This document shows, piece after piece, positions 45,133-55,607 of a DNA stretch of 64,000 bases. The stretch lies in the NCBI GenBank assembly GCA_025526995.1, contig JAHLKG010000001.1:558001-622000 (forward strand), written 5' to 3'. The stretch's first letter is position 1. Each line of letters begins with the position of its first letter. The notes beneath the pieces are model-generated. The model was not told the DNA's origin and did no database searches. It saw only the letters and a list, made by a program, of their open reading frames with translations. This stretch comes from Powellomyces hirtus. Taxonomy: Eukaryota; Chytridiomycota; Chytridiomycetes; Spizellomycetales; Powellomycetaceae. Both the position numbers and the translations under genes were made by a program.

Positions 45133-46513
45133 ATGTCTGTTCAAGGAAAGAATGTCTCACCACCACAACGTCGTGATCGAGGCAGCAACTCGCTTTCCGC
45201 GAGACCTCCGTTTTCTGTAGATACCGCTATTTCGAAATCCTTGAGACCAAAACTAGATCCGTTCGGCCTCCGAAGCACAAGTGCGTCCACGGTGCCAGGC
45301 ATTAAGCCTCTGCCGCCGCCAACTCCTGCCACAGCACACCGCCGGTATACGCCAGGTTCGTCCACATTGAGAGGTTCGCACCAGGTATCATCTTGACTAA
45401 CTGGCCTCTCAGTGTACAAATGCTCCAATCGATTACTTGCCAAGAGGTGGGATGATACAGCAGCGCGACGGCATCGGGAAAAGATAGCCAGCATGAAGCC
45501 CGCGATTGACAACAAGCCGCCGCAGAGATGTTCACATCTGGAAATGGGGCTCAAAAAGCTGAGACAAGAACAAGGTAGCTTATTTGGAATTATCATCTTG
45601 CGCGATGGGCCTGCTTTGCATATTCTGAGCAAATGAGCATTTCGTTAGAGAAGTCTCATCGAATACAGGAGGAGAATATTATATTACTCAATCGAATGGC
45701 TCGTCAGCTGCAAGCGCCGCAAGGCTTTTCAAACATTGATGCGAACTACCATGTCAAGGAAACACATCGAAAATTACCTTCCAACAATCGCGTCAAACAA
45801 AAACAAGCTCAGGAACTTGAGCAGGCAAATCAGGTGTGATCACAATGAATGCCGCTACCGCCAGAGACTGACAGGCACTAACTTGACCGTCCCAGGCCAT
45901 GGTAGAGCGGATAGCAGAGCAGCCTCCTGTGTACAGCCGAGAAGCGTGGAGTGAAGCGAGACGGCAAAATCTCGTATATTTTGCAAATCATACTCGATTT
46001 CCTGAAACATATCAGGAAATATTCGAGCGAGAAGGAGTGCGATTGCCGCATAGTCAAGCACAGCATTTGACCCCGCAAGCAACCAAGCCGGTGGCGGCGA
46101 GGCTAACACGTGAAAGTGATGCTGGTGAAGAGTCCGACACTGGCGATGAAGCGGAAGAAGATGCCGGTGGAACAGACGTCAATGACGACATCCAACCCAG
46201 ATCCGATACTGGCGACGAAGTGGACAAAGATGCCAGTCAAATAGAGGACGACGATGGTATTCAACCCAGAGCCAAGGAGGCATGGGCCAGTCATGAACCA
46301 CGTGCGCTAATTGTGGAAAAGACGCATATCTTCAAACCTCATAAACCTGTCAGCAAGCGTCCGCGATCAGCGGGACCACAACAACGAGAGGAAGGAAACG
46401 CCCTTCGGTCTGGCCGTCACTCAGCTGAGAGAGTGTCATCACCACCAGCGCGTGTGATGTCGCAGAGAGGAACCTCGTCAAAAGCTGTGCGGATGGCAGT
46501 CGCGTTCAGTTGA
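45133..46513 (+). CDS. CFAP97 (Hemingway-like) cilia and flagella-associated protein
   Basis: CFAP97/Hemingway proteins act in cilium and flagellum assembly. The ATG at 45133 opens a disordered N-terminus (MSVQGKNVSPPQRRD). The family core spans exons: KRWDDTAARRHREKIASMKP, AIDNKPPQRCSHLEMGLKKL, then HRIQEENIILLNRMARQL. After that come THRKLPSNNRVKQKQAQELE and the downstream PPVYSREAWSEARRQNLVYF. These match the pattern of paired helices seen in animal CFAP97 and CFAP97D1. The last 130 residues hold an acidic double repeat (SDTGDEAEEDAGGTDVNDD and SDTGDEVDKDASQIEDDD) and a basic tail. Presence of this gene suggests the organism makes flagellated zoospores. Confidence 0.75.
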
Positions 46514-46555
46514 CGTGTATCATTGTATGAAATAAATATAAAAACTCCTGCTCCT

Positions 46556-48360
46556 CTATGCGGCGGCAGCAGGTTGATCTTCTGGACTTTCGTGCTGCAT
46601 CAGTGGATCCGGCTGGAAAGGATATGGCTGATCACAATCCAGGGGTGTCAAGGCAAGGAATTTGTACACTGTTCCCATGCCGGCAGGGCTGACTACGCGA
46701 TCAAATCCGGTGGCAAGGTCCTTTCGTTTCTCTGCGTCAGCATTCTTCAGCAGCATTTGCATTCGAGCCGCAATTCCCATTGCCCGTAAAAACGTGGATT
46801 GCGTAATTGGACCGTGCGCCGCCGCTGCGTGTGATGGGTGGCTGTAAGTATAATTCGATGCAGATACGTTCTAATTGTGTGACCTACCAAGGTCTTGCGC
46901 GGAATCCCGGAGAAAGGAGAAGTCGACGTCAGCGCTGAGATCTGCTTCACCAGGGTGACTCAGAACATCAACAAACTGGTGCTTGCGAATCCCCTATGAC
47001 GTCCAACAGAGTTAAACGACACGTTGCGTGATCTGATCCAATGTACAACTCACCCTAAGACTGTCGCCAAGAGCGTAATCTCGTCCATAGTCGATAAACA
47101 ATGCTCCACCACTGTTTTCTTTGATCCTTCGCGATATCCGGTTGGATACAGCATATGAGTCAGGCGCCACTTCAATTCGATCGCCAACTTGATATTTGTG
47201 TTGAAACTTCTCATATGCCATGATCATGCTCGATGCCTTTGTTGGGCCTTCCGATAGGGAGAAGGCAAAATGATGCGGGCTAAATTTGCACAAAAAAAAA
47301 TATAGTCAATCAGATGAATGAATTTTATAACTTCATCCAAATCGACGAAGCTACCTATGTGGGGATTCATCCAGGGTTACAACGATTTCCCTCCAGCCGT
47401 CCTTGGTCAACTATCCAAAAATCCTAGCTGTCAGAGTGGCGCAAGGCGGAAATGCCACACTGTGTCGTACCTCAAACTTGTATATTGGCATGGCATCAAA
47501 AAATTCATGTGCAACAAACATTGAGCAGATTCCTATGGGGTATTGAGGATTGTTTGCGTGGACACTGAATCAACGCAAGTAGCGTACCTTCTGGCACGCT
47601 GTCCAGACTTTCGTGCCAATGCACTTCTAAGCCGTCCTCTCGTGTGACGGATTTCAAGTCTTCAGGAAACTTCACAGAAGGTGCAAGTTTTGTTGCTTGC
47701 ATCTGCCGCAGATGTGGGCTGGCGTCCACCATATGCACGCCACGAATAGATCCGTGAATTTGCGGAAAATGACCAAGCGCCTACAAGTTCAAGGGCTTTA
47801 GCCATATAACGCCGGAATGTTTACTGCTTCATAAAGAAAAACAGAATTACCCGCAGCATATCTGACATCAACGTCCCTCGTCCTGGGCCCAACTCGACGA
47901 TTTGGATGTCTTTGGGAGAGCCCAAGGTTTGCCAGTGCGTTATGAACCATATTCCAACCAGCTGCAACAACAGCTCCTGTCAGTGGACCTTAGGCTTTGG
48001 ACACTACCAATAAGCTCGCCGCAATACCTCTCCAAACATTTGACTGATTTCTGGGGAAGTAATGAAATCCCCGGCGGCGCCAAAAACGTCTCTTTTCATA
48101 TAATATCCCCCCAAAGGATGAGTCAAAGCCGATCTCATGAACTGGGCTACAGACAACGGTCCGCCGAATCTGATCTGGTCTTGCAGGTGCTTTGTCAATG
48201 GGCCACATTCTTCCTTGGAAGTCGTTACCGCTGTGGTTGAGTAAGGTGCTTTTCGCGAGATTCGGAACTCTGCGTAAAAACTTGGTCTATACACGGGGAA
48301 TGCATGTCCTGTAAGTAGCTGTCTATGGGCGATGCCCACTTGACGAAAAGTCCGAGCCAT
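46556..48360 (-). CDS. NDUFAF7: Mitochondrial protein arginine methyltransferase NDUFAF7 (MidA family)
   Basis: NDUFAF7 dimethylates a complex I subunit during assembly in the mitochondrial matrix. The ATG at 48360 starts MARTFRQVGIAHRQLLTG, a typical presequence. Family motifs across exons are GGYYMKRDVFGAAGDFITSP, EISQMFGE, the SAM-binding VELGPGRGTLMSDML, VHMVDASPHLRQMQ, then FVAHEFFDAMPIYKF. The end has RMQMLLKNADAEKRKDLATG and FDRVVSPAGMGTVYKFLAL, stopping at 46556. The many short exons were joined by homology, and middle parts were not resolved base by base. Full complex I biogenesis is therefore likely in this organism. Confidence 0.88.
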
Positions 48361-48626
48361 CTTGGCAGGTGTTTCGAGTCATGACGGCATGTCAAAAATT
48401 CGGAAGGACAAGGTTATTGCAAGTTCGCGGGAAACGCCACATGCTGCCGTAAGCGGTGCGGGGATGACATAAACAAGTTTCCGACGATGTGCGCAGAGTC
48501 TCGCAAAGTCTTCACTTCTCCAACGCCAACGCGACGAACTCGACCTGCACTCTTTGATATTCGTGGGACTTTAATCGACTGTCGTCACTAAGCCGTGACT
48601 GTATACTCCTGAAGTCATCAGCAGCC

Positions 48627-49480
48627 ATGCCTTTTATGTCAAATATATCTACCTTTTCCTTTAACAAGGAAACATTTTGGGCGGCGGGAGGTTTTATGTT
48701 TATCAAAAATCTTCTGCTCTTCATCAACTTCCTGTCGCTGGTGAGGAAAGATTTACAGCTATCAGAGCCTGCCATCTGCTCCCTTTGGTTTCTCATCATA
48801 TTTCTTCTCAACTACAGCTTGCCGGAATCATTATGATTGGTGCTAGTATTTACCTAGGCACGTCAGGCGGAGGAAGCGGCGGGCTAATTAATCTCGGCGG
48901 AACAGTTGCAACTGCGGGGATTGTAATTGGTGTGATTGTCACCATTGTTTCGTTTCTCGGCTGCTTCGGAGCTGCAAACGAGAAGGGAATGCTGCTCAAG
49001 ACGTACTTTGCTCTTCTCATCATTCTCGTCATCTTGGAAATCTCGGTGGGAATTGCTGCATATTCGAAACGCACCGACATTGAGGGTTCTCTCGGCCAAG
49101 CATGGGGGAGCGCTTACAACGCAAACACCACCGCGAGTCATCGAGCCCTCATGAATGTGGAAATGACGTTTCAATGCTGCGGATACAGCATCGTCGATGG
49201 CAAACACTATCTCCAGGTGCCTGAGGACTGCGTCACGCTCTTTGGGTTCACGGATGCCTGTGCCGATGCAGTAAAAGGCAATCTCAGCGGTTCTCTTGGG
49301 GCCATTGGAGGAGCCGGAGTCGTCATTGGCGTGATCGAACTCATTGGGCTCATCTTCTCTGCCATCCTTTTCCGAAAGATCTCTCAACGAGAGCAAGCGG
49401 CGGGCTCATTGTTGAACGAGGCATGGAGGATCAATCGAAACAAAATCCAGTATGGCTATCAAAACTATCAGTATGTATGA
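48627..49480 (+). CDS. Tetraspanin
   Basis: This is a four-pass membrane protein. The first exon begins at an ATG at 48627 (MPFMSNISTFSFNKE) and runs into TM1 (FIKNLLLFINFLSL). A GTGAGG..CTACAG intron leads to LAGIIMIGASIYLG. TM2 and TM3 follow (VIGVIVTIVSFLGCFGAANE, YFALLIILVILEISVGIAAY). The large loop carries the diagnostic CCG in MTFQCCGYS, with further cysteines in PEDC and DACADA. TM4 is GVVIGVIELIGLIFSAILF. The tail ends YGYQNYQYV. This matches the tetraspanin pattern; which fungal subgroup it belongs to is not clear. Confidence 0.85.
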
Positions 49481-49908
49481 TTGCATACGATTCTCTGACT
49501 CGGGACACCCTGGTAATTCGACAACAATGGAAAGCGCGGCAAATAGCAGTTGAGCTCCTCGGATTTCCTCCGTTCAGAAGCAATTATGTAGCGTTGGTCT
49601 AAATTAAGAACAATATTTAAAACAAATAGTTGGGAAGGGCGATCCAGCGCCCAGGGTTTCAGTGGATGATCGATTCTCTTCTTGATGATCTTGAGGAGTT
49701 TCGGAATAGAGAATCAGAAAGGATGTACGAGCCGGAGAATGTTGAGGGTAGACACCATGGGTGACTCTCCGCCGGCCACCGTTCAAGAGGACATGCGCTT
49801 TTACTCAAAAATAGCTTACAATATTAAGAATCAGACATTCTAATTAGGGGAAACCTTCATTTTCCGGAAGCATTGTCGATACAAAGTCCAGCTGTCTGCA
49901 TATATCAC

Positions 49909-51234
49909 TTACAGGCCAGATGCATTGAGATTTTCCCTCAAAATGATTGCGTTGACAGTCGCGAACACGGTCCGAATTTGATTAGTGTCAGTCGCCCACG
50001 TATAATGAACGTATATTTTCTTTTCCGACGACTTATTGTGGCTAATAAACCGTCTTGCAAAATACTCGGATGCTTCCTCAAATGAATTGGAACCTGTTAT
50101 GATTGATGTATGGCAGATCAGTGTCCTCATCAATAGAACAAAGTGCCGGCAGAGTAAGGGACGCACCTTCATATTCTGGGAAATAGTTTTTAATCGGGAC
50201 GGTTTTTAGCTTTTCATGGAAGAGGTCGACCTTGTTCAGGAAAAGGATGATGGACGTCCTCCGAAACAGGGGATGGTTGCATATGGAATCGAAGAGATTG
50301 AGTGATTCAAGCACTGCTCGCGAGAGAAGGGGGGGAACGAATGAGTTTCTTTGAACATCCGGCCATCATGAACAAAACACAAATTCAGCGCCGCATCCTA
50401 AATATGTTGCTTCCGTATAGACAGTGATGCTTACTCCGATTTGTTTGGTTGTCTTCGAAGCATTTCTGATCATACGCGCTGATGGCTGCTAGGAAAATGA
50501 TACTATTGACATCATCGAAGTACGGTGCCCACTTTTTGCGTTCGCTTCTTTGACCACCAACGTCAAAAATACGGAAAGTGATGCCATTGATGGCGAATTT
50601 GTTTTCCGTTATGGTTGTCGTCATGACTCGTGATCGCAGGATGTCTTGATCGTTGGGCGTGTATCCTGCATCACACAGGCGTGGGGCTTCATCAAGGTAG
50701 CTATAAATGACAGTCATGTTAGTAGTCGCCGCAATGAGGATACATGTACAGGAACGCGCGAACTCACTATTTACAAGAATCGATCAACTGGAACTCGTTA
50801 GACCGAGCATAGCATCTCTGTATCCCTGAGTCTGCCCATACGCTCTGAATGGCATTTATTACCGTCGGCGGAACTAGCTCCCCTTCACCATAGAGCACTG
50901 GCGCGGACAGGATAATTTGCGCCTTGACCGCGGTGGCCTGATCCCCATACTCTATGCCAAGCTTTTCCATGGCTTCTATCAAGGCCTTGCTGCAGGACAT
51001 GACATTGCCCAGAATGGCAGGACGATAACTCATGCGTTCCATGTTGGAGTACGGTACTCCATGTATGAGTTTGAACTGTTTCAGGACCGTCGATTTGCCT
51101 GATTCCCCGGAGCCCAGAAGCAGGAGCTTGATGGAGCGCTCTGCGTCACGGGCCTCATTCTTCAATTGTCTACTTATTTCCGCAGATCGTAGCTGTGCCT
51201 CCTTCTCCTCAGGTGTGCTCGTGCACCCGCCCAT
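49909..51234 (-). CDS. Heterotrimeric G-protein alpha subunit
   Basis: The ATG at 51234 begins [14 protein letters not shown], giving an N-myristoylation Gly2 and a palmitoylation Cys4. GTPase motifs are [12 protein letters not shown] (P-loop), [14 protein letters not shown] (switch I, with the catalytic Arg), [13 protein letters not shown] (switch II, with the catalytic Gln), LFLNKVDLF and a TCAT-box variant TWATDT. Four exons join in frame, and the helical domain includes [18 protein letters not shown]. The protein ends RENLNASGL, without the Cys that pertussis toxin modifies in the Gi class. Fungal G-alpha proteins act in nutrient or pheromone sensing; the subgroup is not assigned. Confidence 0.95.
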
Positions 51235-51648
51235 GGTGAGACCTTTGTTGTGGTCAGAATGCTCGGCCGGCTAGCAGAAAGGTCCTACGGATGGTCGATC
51301 GAAGACGAAAACAAGACTCAATCTGGGGTGAGCGCGGCTTCGCAGCTCTCAGGAGACGAACAAAAGCAGGGGTGCCCAAGTTAGCCGAGGCGGTTTTGTT
51401 GTTTCTGCTGGCTTTCTTCCTATGGTTCCTTCTTTGCTTGTTGGCCAGTCGGGAATGGAGAAGACGCGCTTTACGTTATGTCATGAAAGTTTTGGCCGGA
51501 GCCACGGGATGGTTGGGTTGGTTGAACGCTGACCAGAATAATAACAGTCAACTCATTTTTCGACATTTGCACACTCGACAACAACAAGCTACTGGACCAG
51601 AAGCCAATCTAATGAATATTTGCACTTGACCCGATACTACCACTGCAA
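51235..51648. promoter_or_regulatory. divergent promoter between G-alpha and RanBPM genes
   Basis: This 414 bp region lies between divergent starts. It contains a 112-codon frame on the + strand (51291-51629) with a hydrophobic run, judged not to be a gene. No specific site was recognised. Confidence 0.35.
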
Positions 51649-53942
51649 ATGACAAATACCAACACCTCCTCGCAAGCCTTGTCATCTCGTCGTCCGGCCT
51701 CCATCATCTCACCCGTGCTGTAAGGACTTGCAAAAGAGAAGCGGCCGTTGGCAGGCTTCGCAATTCAAACTCTTGAACTCACATTTAGCAATTTCTTGGG
51801 GCAAACCACTATCAGACCTCCCTCCGCCTCCGACGGTCAGGAAGGAAGCCCGTCCAATGGCTTCGGCAGTTCGCAGCCTGTCCGGGTGAAGGTTTCGCGG
51901 AACAGGCCGCCTCAATACCTCGCAGAAGTGCTTCAGCCGTCGACTTGCACTCGTAAACCAGTATCTGCGGATAGAAGAGCACCTCTGTTTACAACGCTGC
52001 CGTCAACGGCGTTCGCTGACCCGCTCGTCAGCGCTTCAGACAGCTCACCAACAGCCAAATGCACCAGTGAGCCCGCAAGCGCGGGTAACGACACCTCTAA
52101 CGTTCCCAAGGCCTTGAACCTGCCAAATCAATGGAATATGAAGGACAAGAACCAGTCCTTGGAGTTGTCTGCCAATTGCCAACGGATATCATACACAGGT
52201 TGGGCGCGGTCTCCAGTGTGCAAACCTGTTCTTCCAATCCTTACGTGCTTGATTTAGGCCTCGGTCAACTTGATTCTCATGCGGCTGCTGTCAGATCGAA
52301 CTACCCAATCCCCCCTCAGTGCGGTCTAGTAAGTAGAAACTCTTCTGCGTGCGTCTGATCCGCCCGTGTTGACTGTGATTTTAGTTCTACTATGAGGTAA
52401 CGGTGGTCAGCAAGGGCCGCGATGGGTACGTCGATACTGCCAAGCGCGCAGTGACATACCATTCTCCTAACTGGGTCAATTGACGACAGATATATCGGTA
52501 TTGGATTGTGTACCCAATCAGTGCAACTAAACCGGCTACCTGGTGAGAGCGAGGGATGAACAATTCGTTTACTTACCGACAACGCGCCTAACGATTCTTC
52601 AAACGTAGGATGGGAAGACTCTTCGTGGGGATATCATGGTGATGATGGACAAACCTTTTGCGGCTCGGGACCTGGACGGGCAGGGGAAGGACGGCCTTAC
52701 GGCCCGGTTTTCACCACTGGAGACGTTATCGGTTGCGTTGTGAATTTCATGAACAAGTCGATATCATTCACAAAGAACGGCGTGTGGCTTGGAGTTGCCT
52801 TCCCAAACGCAGTCGATACCGCGAAACTAGACGGAGGCCTCTTTCCTTCGGTTGGTTTAAGAACACCTGGCGAAATCGTGGAAGCAAACTTTGGCCAGCA
52901 CAGATTTCAGTTCGACATCGAACATCACTACAAGGTACGTCATACGATTCTATCGAAATGCCAATCCTCCGTTGATCGTGTATTGCAGGAAGAAAAAGCG
53001 CGGATCTGGCAGGAAATCAATGCTGGCCCTCTACCGACAATAAGCACAGAGTCGGGGCAGAAGAGCGGAGATGGCAGTGCGAATATCAACCAGCTCATTT
53101 TGTCGTACTTGGTACATCATGGCTACTCAGAAACGGCTGCGACGTTCCACCAGGACACTGCATCCAGCATCAGCTCCGTGGGACCCGCAGCAAATGCCAA
53201 ATCGGCGGAGCGCCCCCCTTTCGAAAAGGAGGATATTCGGAAACGGCAATGTGCGCTCTTACTTCCCTTTCACGGCACTTTTCCAAGCCTGCACTCATCC
53301 ATCCATCTGCTTTTAGTGATTCGGGACCATGTGGTAGATGGGAACATCGACGATGCGATCACGCTGTTGAACCGATTCTATCCCAGCGTACTCCAGCAAA
53401 ACCGTCATTTGGTCTTCCAGTTGAAGAGCCAGCGATTTATTGAGCTGATGCGCGCGATTGTTGGACCTTCCAGCGCTGCCGCTGACGCCATGGACATTGA
53501 TGGCGAAGCGGGTCACCCGTCACATGAGAATGCAGAACCAGAAAGCCAACTACGGAGCGTAGTGCAGTACGGCCAAACTTTGCAAGGAGAATTTGGTGCT
53601 ATTGCAAATCCGCATGTGCAAAATGCCTTGGTGGTTAGTGCTGAATGCAATTTCAAAGGCTTGGCAGCGTTTTACTCAAGTTATACATCTGCCCATTAGG
53701 AGACATATTCACTGCTGGCATACCCAGAACCTGGCAATAGTTCGGTTAGTTATCTATTGGATCCCGCAAATCGGTTACTGGTTGCCGACATGGTAAACCG
53801 GGCCATTCTCGTGTCGCAAGAGCGGCCCCCGATGCCAGCAATCGAGAATGTGTATAGGCAAGCAACGGTTGTGATTCAAGAACTGCTGAATGGTGGCAAT
53901 GGAGCAGCAGCGTTTGTCAAGGCGCAGGAGTGTCTAATATAG
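51649..53942 (+). CDS. RanBPM/GID1-type scaffold of the CTLH (GID) ubiquitin ligase
   Basis: RanBPM (yeast Vid30/Gid1) is a scaffold of the GID/CTLH E3 ligase. The ATG at 51649 opens a disordered N-terminus (MTNTNTSSQALSSRRP), joined by a GTAAGG..TTTAG intron to LGQTTIRPPSASDGQEG. The SPRY domain starts LPNQWNMKDKNQSLEL and continues FYYEVTVVSKGRDGYIGIGL, GWEDSSWGYHGDDGQTFCG and VGLRTPGEIVEANFGQ. A LisH motif follows (NQLILSYLVHHGYSETAATF), then the CTLH/CRA region (VIRDHVVDGNIDDAITLLNR, FQLKSQRFIELM, LLAYPEPGNSSVSYLLDPAN). It ends FVKAQECLI at 53942. Domain order and spacing match the family. Confidence 0.93.
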
Positions 53943-54100
53943 ATCACGTTCGCCTACCTAACTATCGCCACATCGCAGAGGACGAAAGGACGGATGGAAA
54001 TTACGAACCGCTGACGTCTATTTGGTTAAAAATCTGATGTTCTCTGGTGGAACCTGTATATACACAATCAAAGCAATTCTTCGCCACCATGCTACGAGGT

Positions 54101-54898
54101 TTATCGGTATTTTGCAAGAGCGTTGTCCGGTGACATCCATTTCTTGCTAGTAACGTATTTCCATGGCTTCGAGCTCCATGGCGGGTGTAGAGACCGCACC
54201 GGCCTGTCGTTCCTCATGGTGACATACAGGCTGTGTTTTCGGAACATCCTCACGAGTCTGTCAAACTCTTTCTCCTCCTTGGTCTGATCCAGCTTCTTCT
54301 TTGCGACCACGATCTTCAAGTGTGCAGCAGGACGATGCATGATACCGAATCGAGCCCTTCCGTGGATCTTCAATCTCTTTACGTAGGTTCCTTTGCCCAC
54401 CCAGGCTTGCTGAACAACGAATGTCTTTGGGTCTTCAGCGTAGTTGTGCTTTAGAGCGGCGGCCGTTCGGTGGAGCATGGCACGAACACGATCCGCCGGG
54501 CGCTTCTTGGACATCTGCATCTGCACCTCAGCCTCCTCAAGAGGCATGCCGCGAATTAGCCGCGCAAGGTGCACGAGCTTTCGGGGCGAAACACGGAAAT
54601 CCCCAGTGCTGAAAGTCGGTATGCCTTTGCCTTTGGTCAGCAGTCGTCCAACCGATTTGGGCGCTATGTCTTTGGTCGGGTCAGTAGATGTTCCAGCTTT
54701 TTCCAGGGCTTCTTTCTGAACGGACGCAAACAGGGAGGAGACGGTCGAGCTGGCTTTTGCCTCGTTGGCATCGCTTGTGGCCAGACGTACTTGTACCGGT
54801 CGAGTGACACGTTGCGATGGAATCGCTCGGCAGGGGCTTTTTCTCAGATGCGTGGCCAACCGGGACCCTCTGCGAAAGGCAACTGCAAATGCTGTCAT
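54101..54898 (-). CDS. MRPL22: Mitochondrial large-subunit ribosomal protein uL22m
   Basis: A single exon. The ATG at 54898 gives a clear mitochondrial presequence (MTAFAVAFRRGSRLATHLRK); an in-frame ATG at 54982 would add 28 residues. The uL22 domain reads FRVSPRKLVHLARLIRGMPL, then AMLHRTAAALKHNYAEDP, VVQQAWVGKGTYVKRLKIHG and RARFGIMHRPAAHLKIVV. The C-terminal extension (PPWSSKPWKYVTSKKWMSPD) resembles fungal mitoribosomal forms. It converges on the RanBPM gene. Confidence 0.92.
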   Translation of the reverse strand: MTAFAVAFRRGSRLATHLRKSPCRAIPSQRVTRPVQVRLATSDANEAKASSTVSSLFASVQKEALEKAGTSTDPTKDIAPKSVGRLLTKGKGIPTFSTGDFRVSPRKLVHLARLIRGMPLEEAEVQMQMSKKRPADRVRAMLHRTAAALKHNYAEDPKTFVVQQAWVGKGTYVKRLKIHGRARFGIMHRPAAHLKIVVAKKKLDQTKEEKEFDRLVRMFRKHSLYVTMRNDRPVRSLHPPWSSKPWKYVTSKKWMSPDNALAKYR

Positions 54899-55607
54899 TG
54901 TGTATAGAGGCGAATGGGGTTTGCTGCCCTGTTGGAAATGCTGAACGGTCGCAGCCAAGAGCCTCGCGCGAACTGTTTCCATAGAGACCAGGCGTTACCA
55001 GATTTGACAGTTTCTGACAGTTTTCGGGGGCAACTGCTCACAAGCTACAGCCTAACGGACATGTCACCATGCCCAGGGGTAGACTTTCTTTTTTCATTTC
55101 GGTCCCATTGACTGTATGTGGCTAATGAAATGCGCAAAATGCCCCTGAGTCGGCTATTCTCCCAGGGGGTTGTACGAGCGACAACTTCAGCGAAGTGGGC
55201 CAGCATCAACCTTTGATGCACTCCAACAGAAGAAAGATGAAAGCCCAGAATGTTCATCGTTCATCAGCATCTGCCTTGTCCTGCGTCCAATCCACCGTCA
55301 TTTCCAAAACCTCAGAGCAATGTCTTGGGCAGGTTTGACGGTGTGTGAATTGAAGGGGACGGACAAGAGTGTTCGAGTGGTCCCATATGTAGCACAATAC
55401 TAGAAGCAGGCTTGTAAATCTTCAGCGCTTCTTTTTGTTTTTGCTTTCGCCGACTTGCTTGCCTGCTGCTGGCAATTGTGGGAATTGTGTCAATTGTGCA
55501 TTCTTGAAGCCGGGCAGACACTTTTTCACGTCCTCCACGCTGCGGTTCCATTTAGCCTCAAACCTTCACCTTATTTTTTGTCTGCGGCTGCTGGTCTACC
55601 CACTGTC
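54899..55607. promoter_or_regulatory. divergent region between uL22m and ERB1
   Basis: This 709 bp region holds the promoters of two protein-synthesis genes. The frame of ERB1 stays open back to 55455, but translation there lacks family resemblance. No repeated motif was seen. Confidence 0.35.

Noticed and set aside
51291..51629. 112-codon frame with a hydrophobic stretch upstream of RanBPM
   Set aside because: It lies in the short divergent promoter, is rich in Arg and Trp as random frames often are, and resembles no family.
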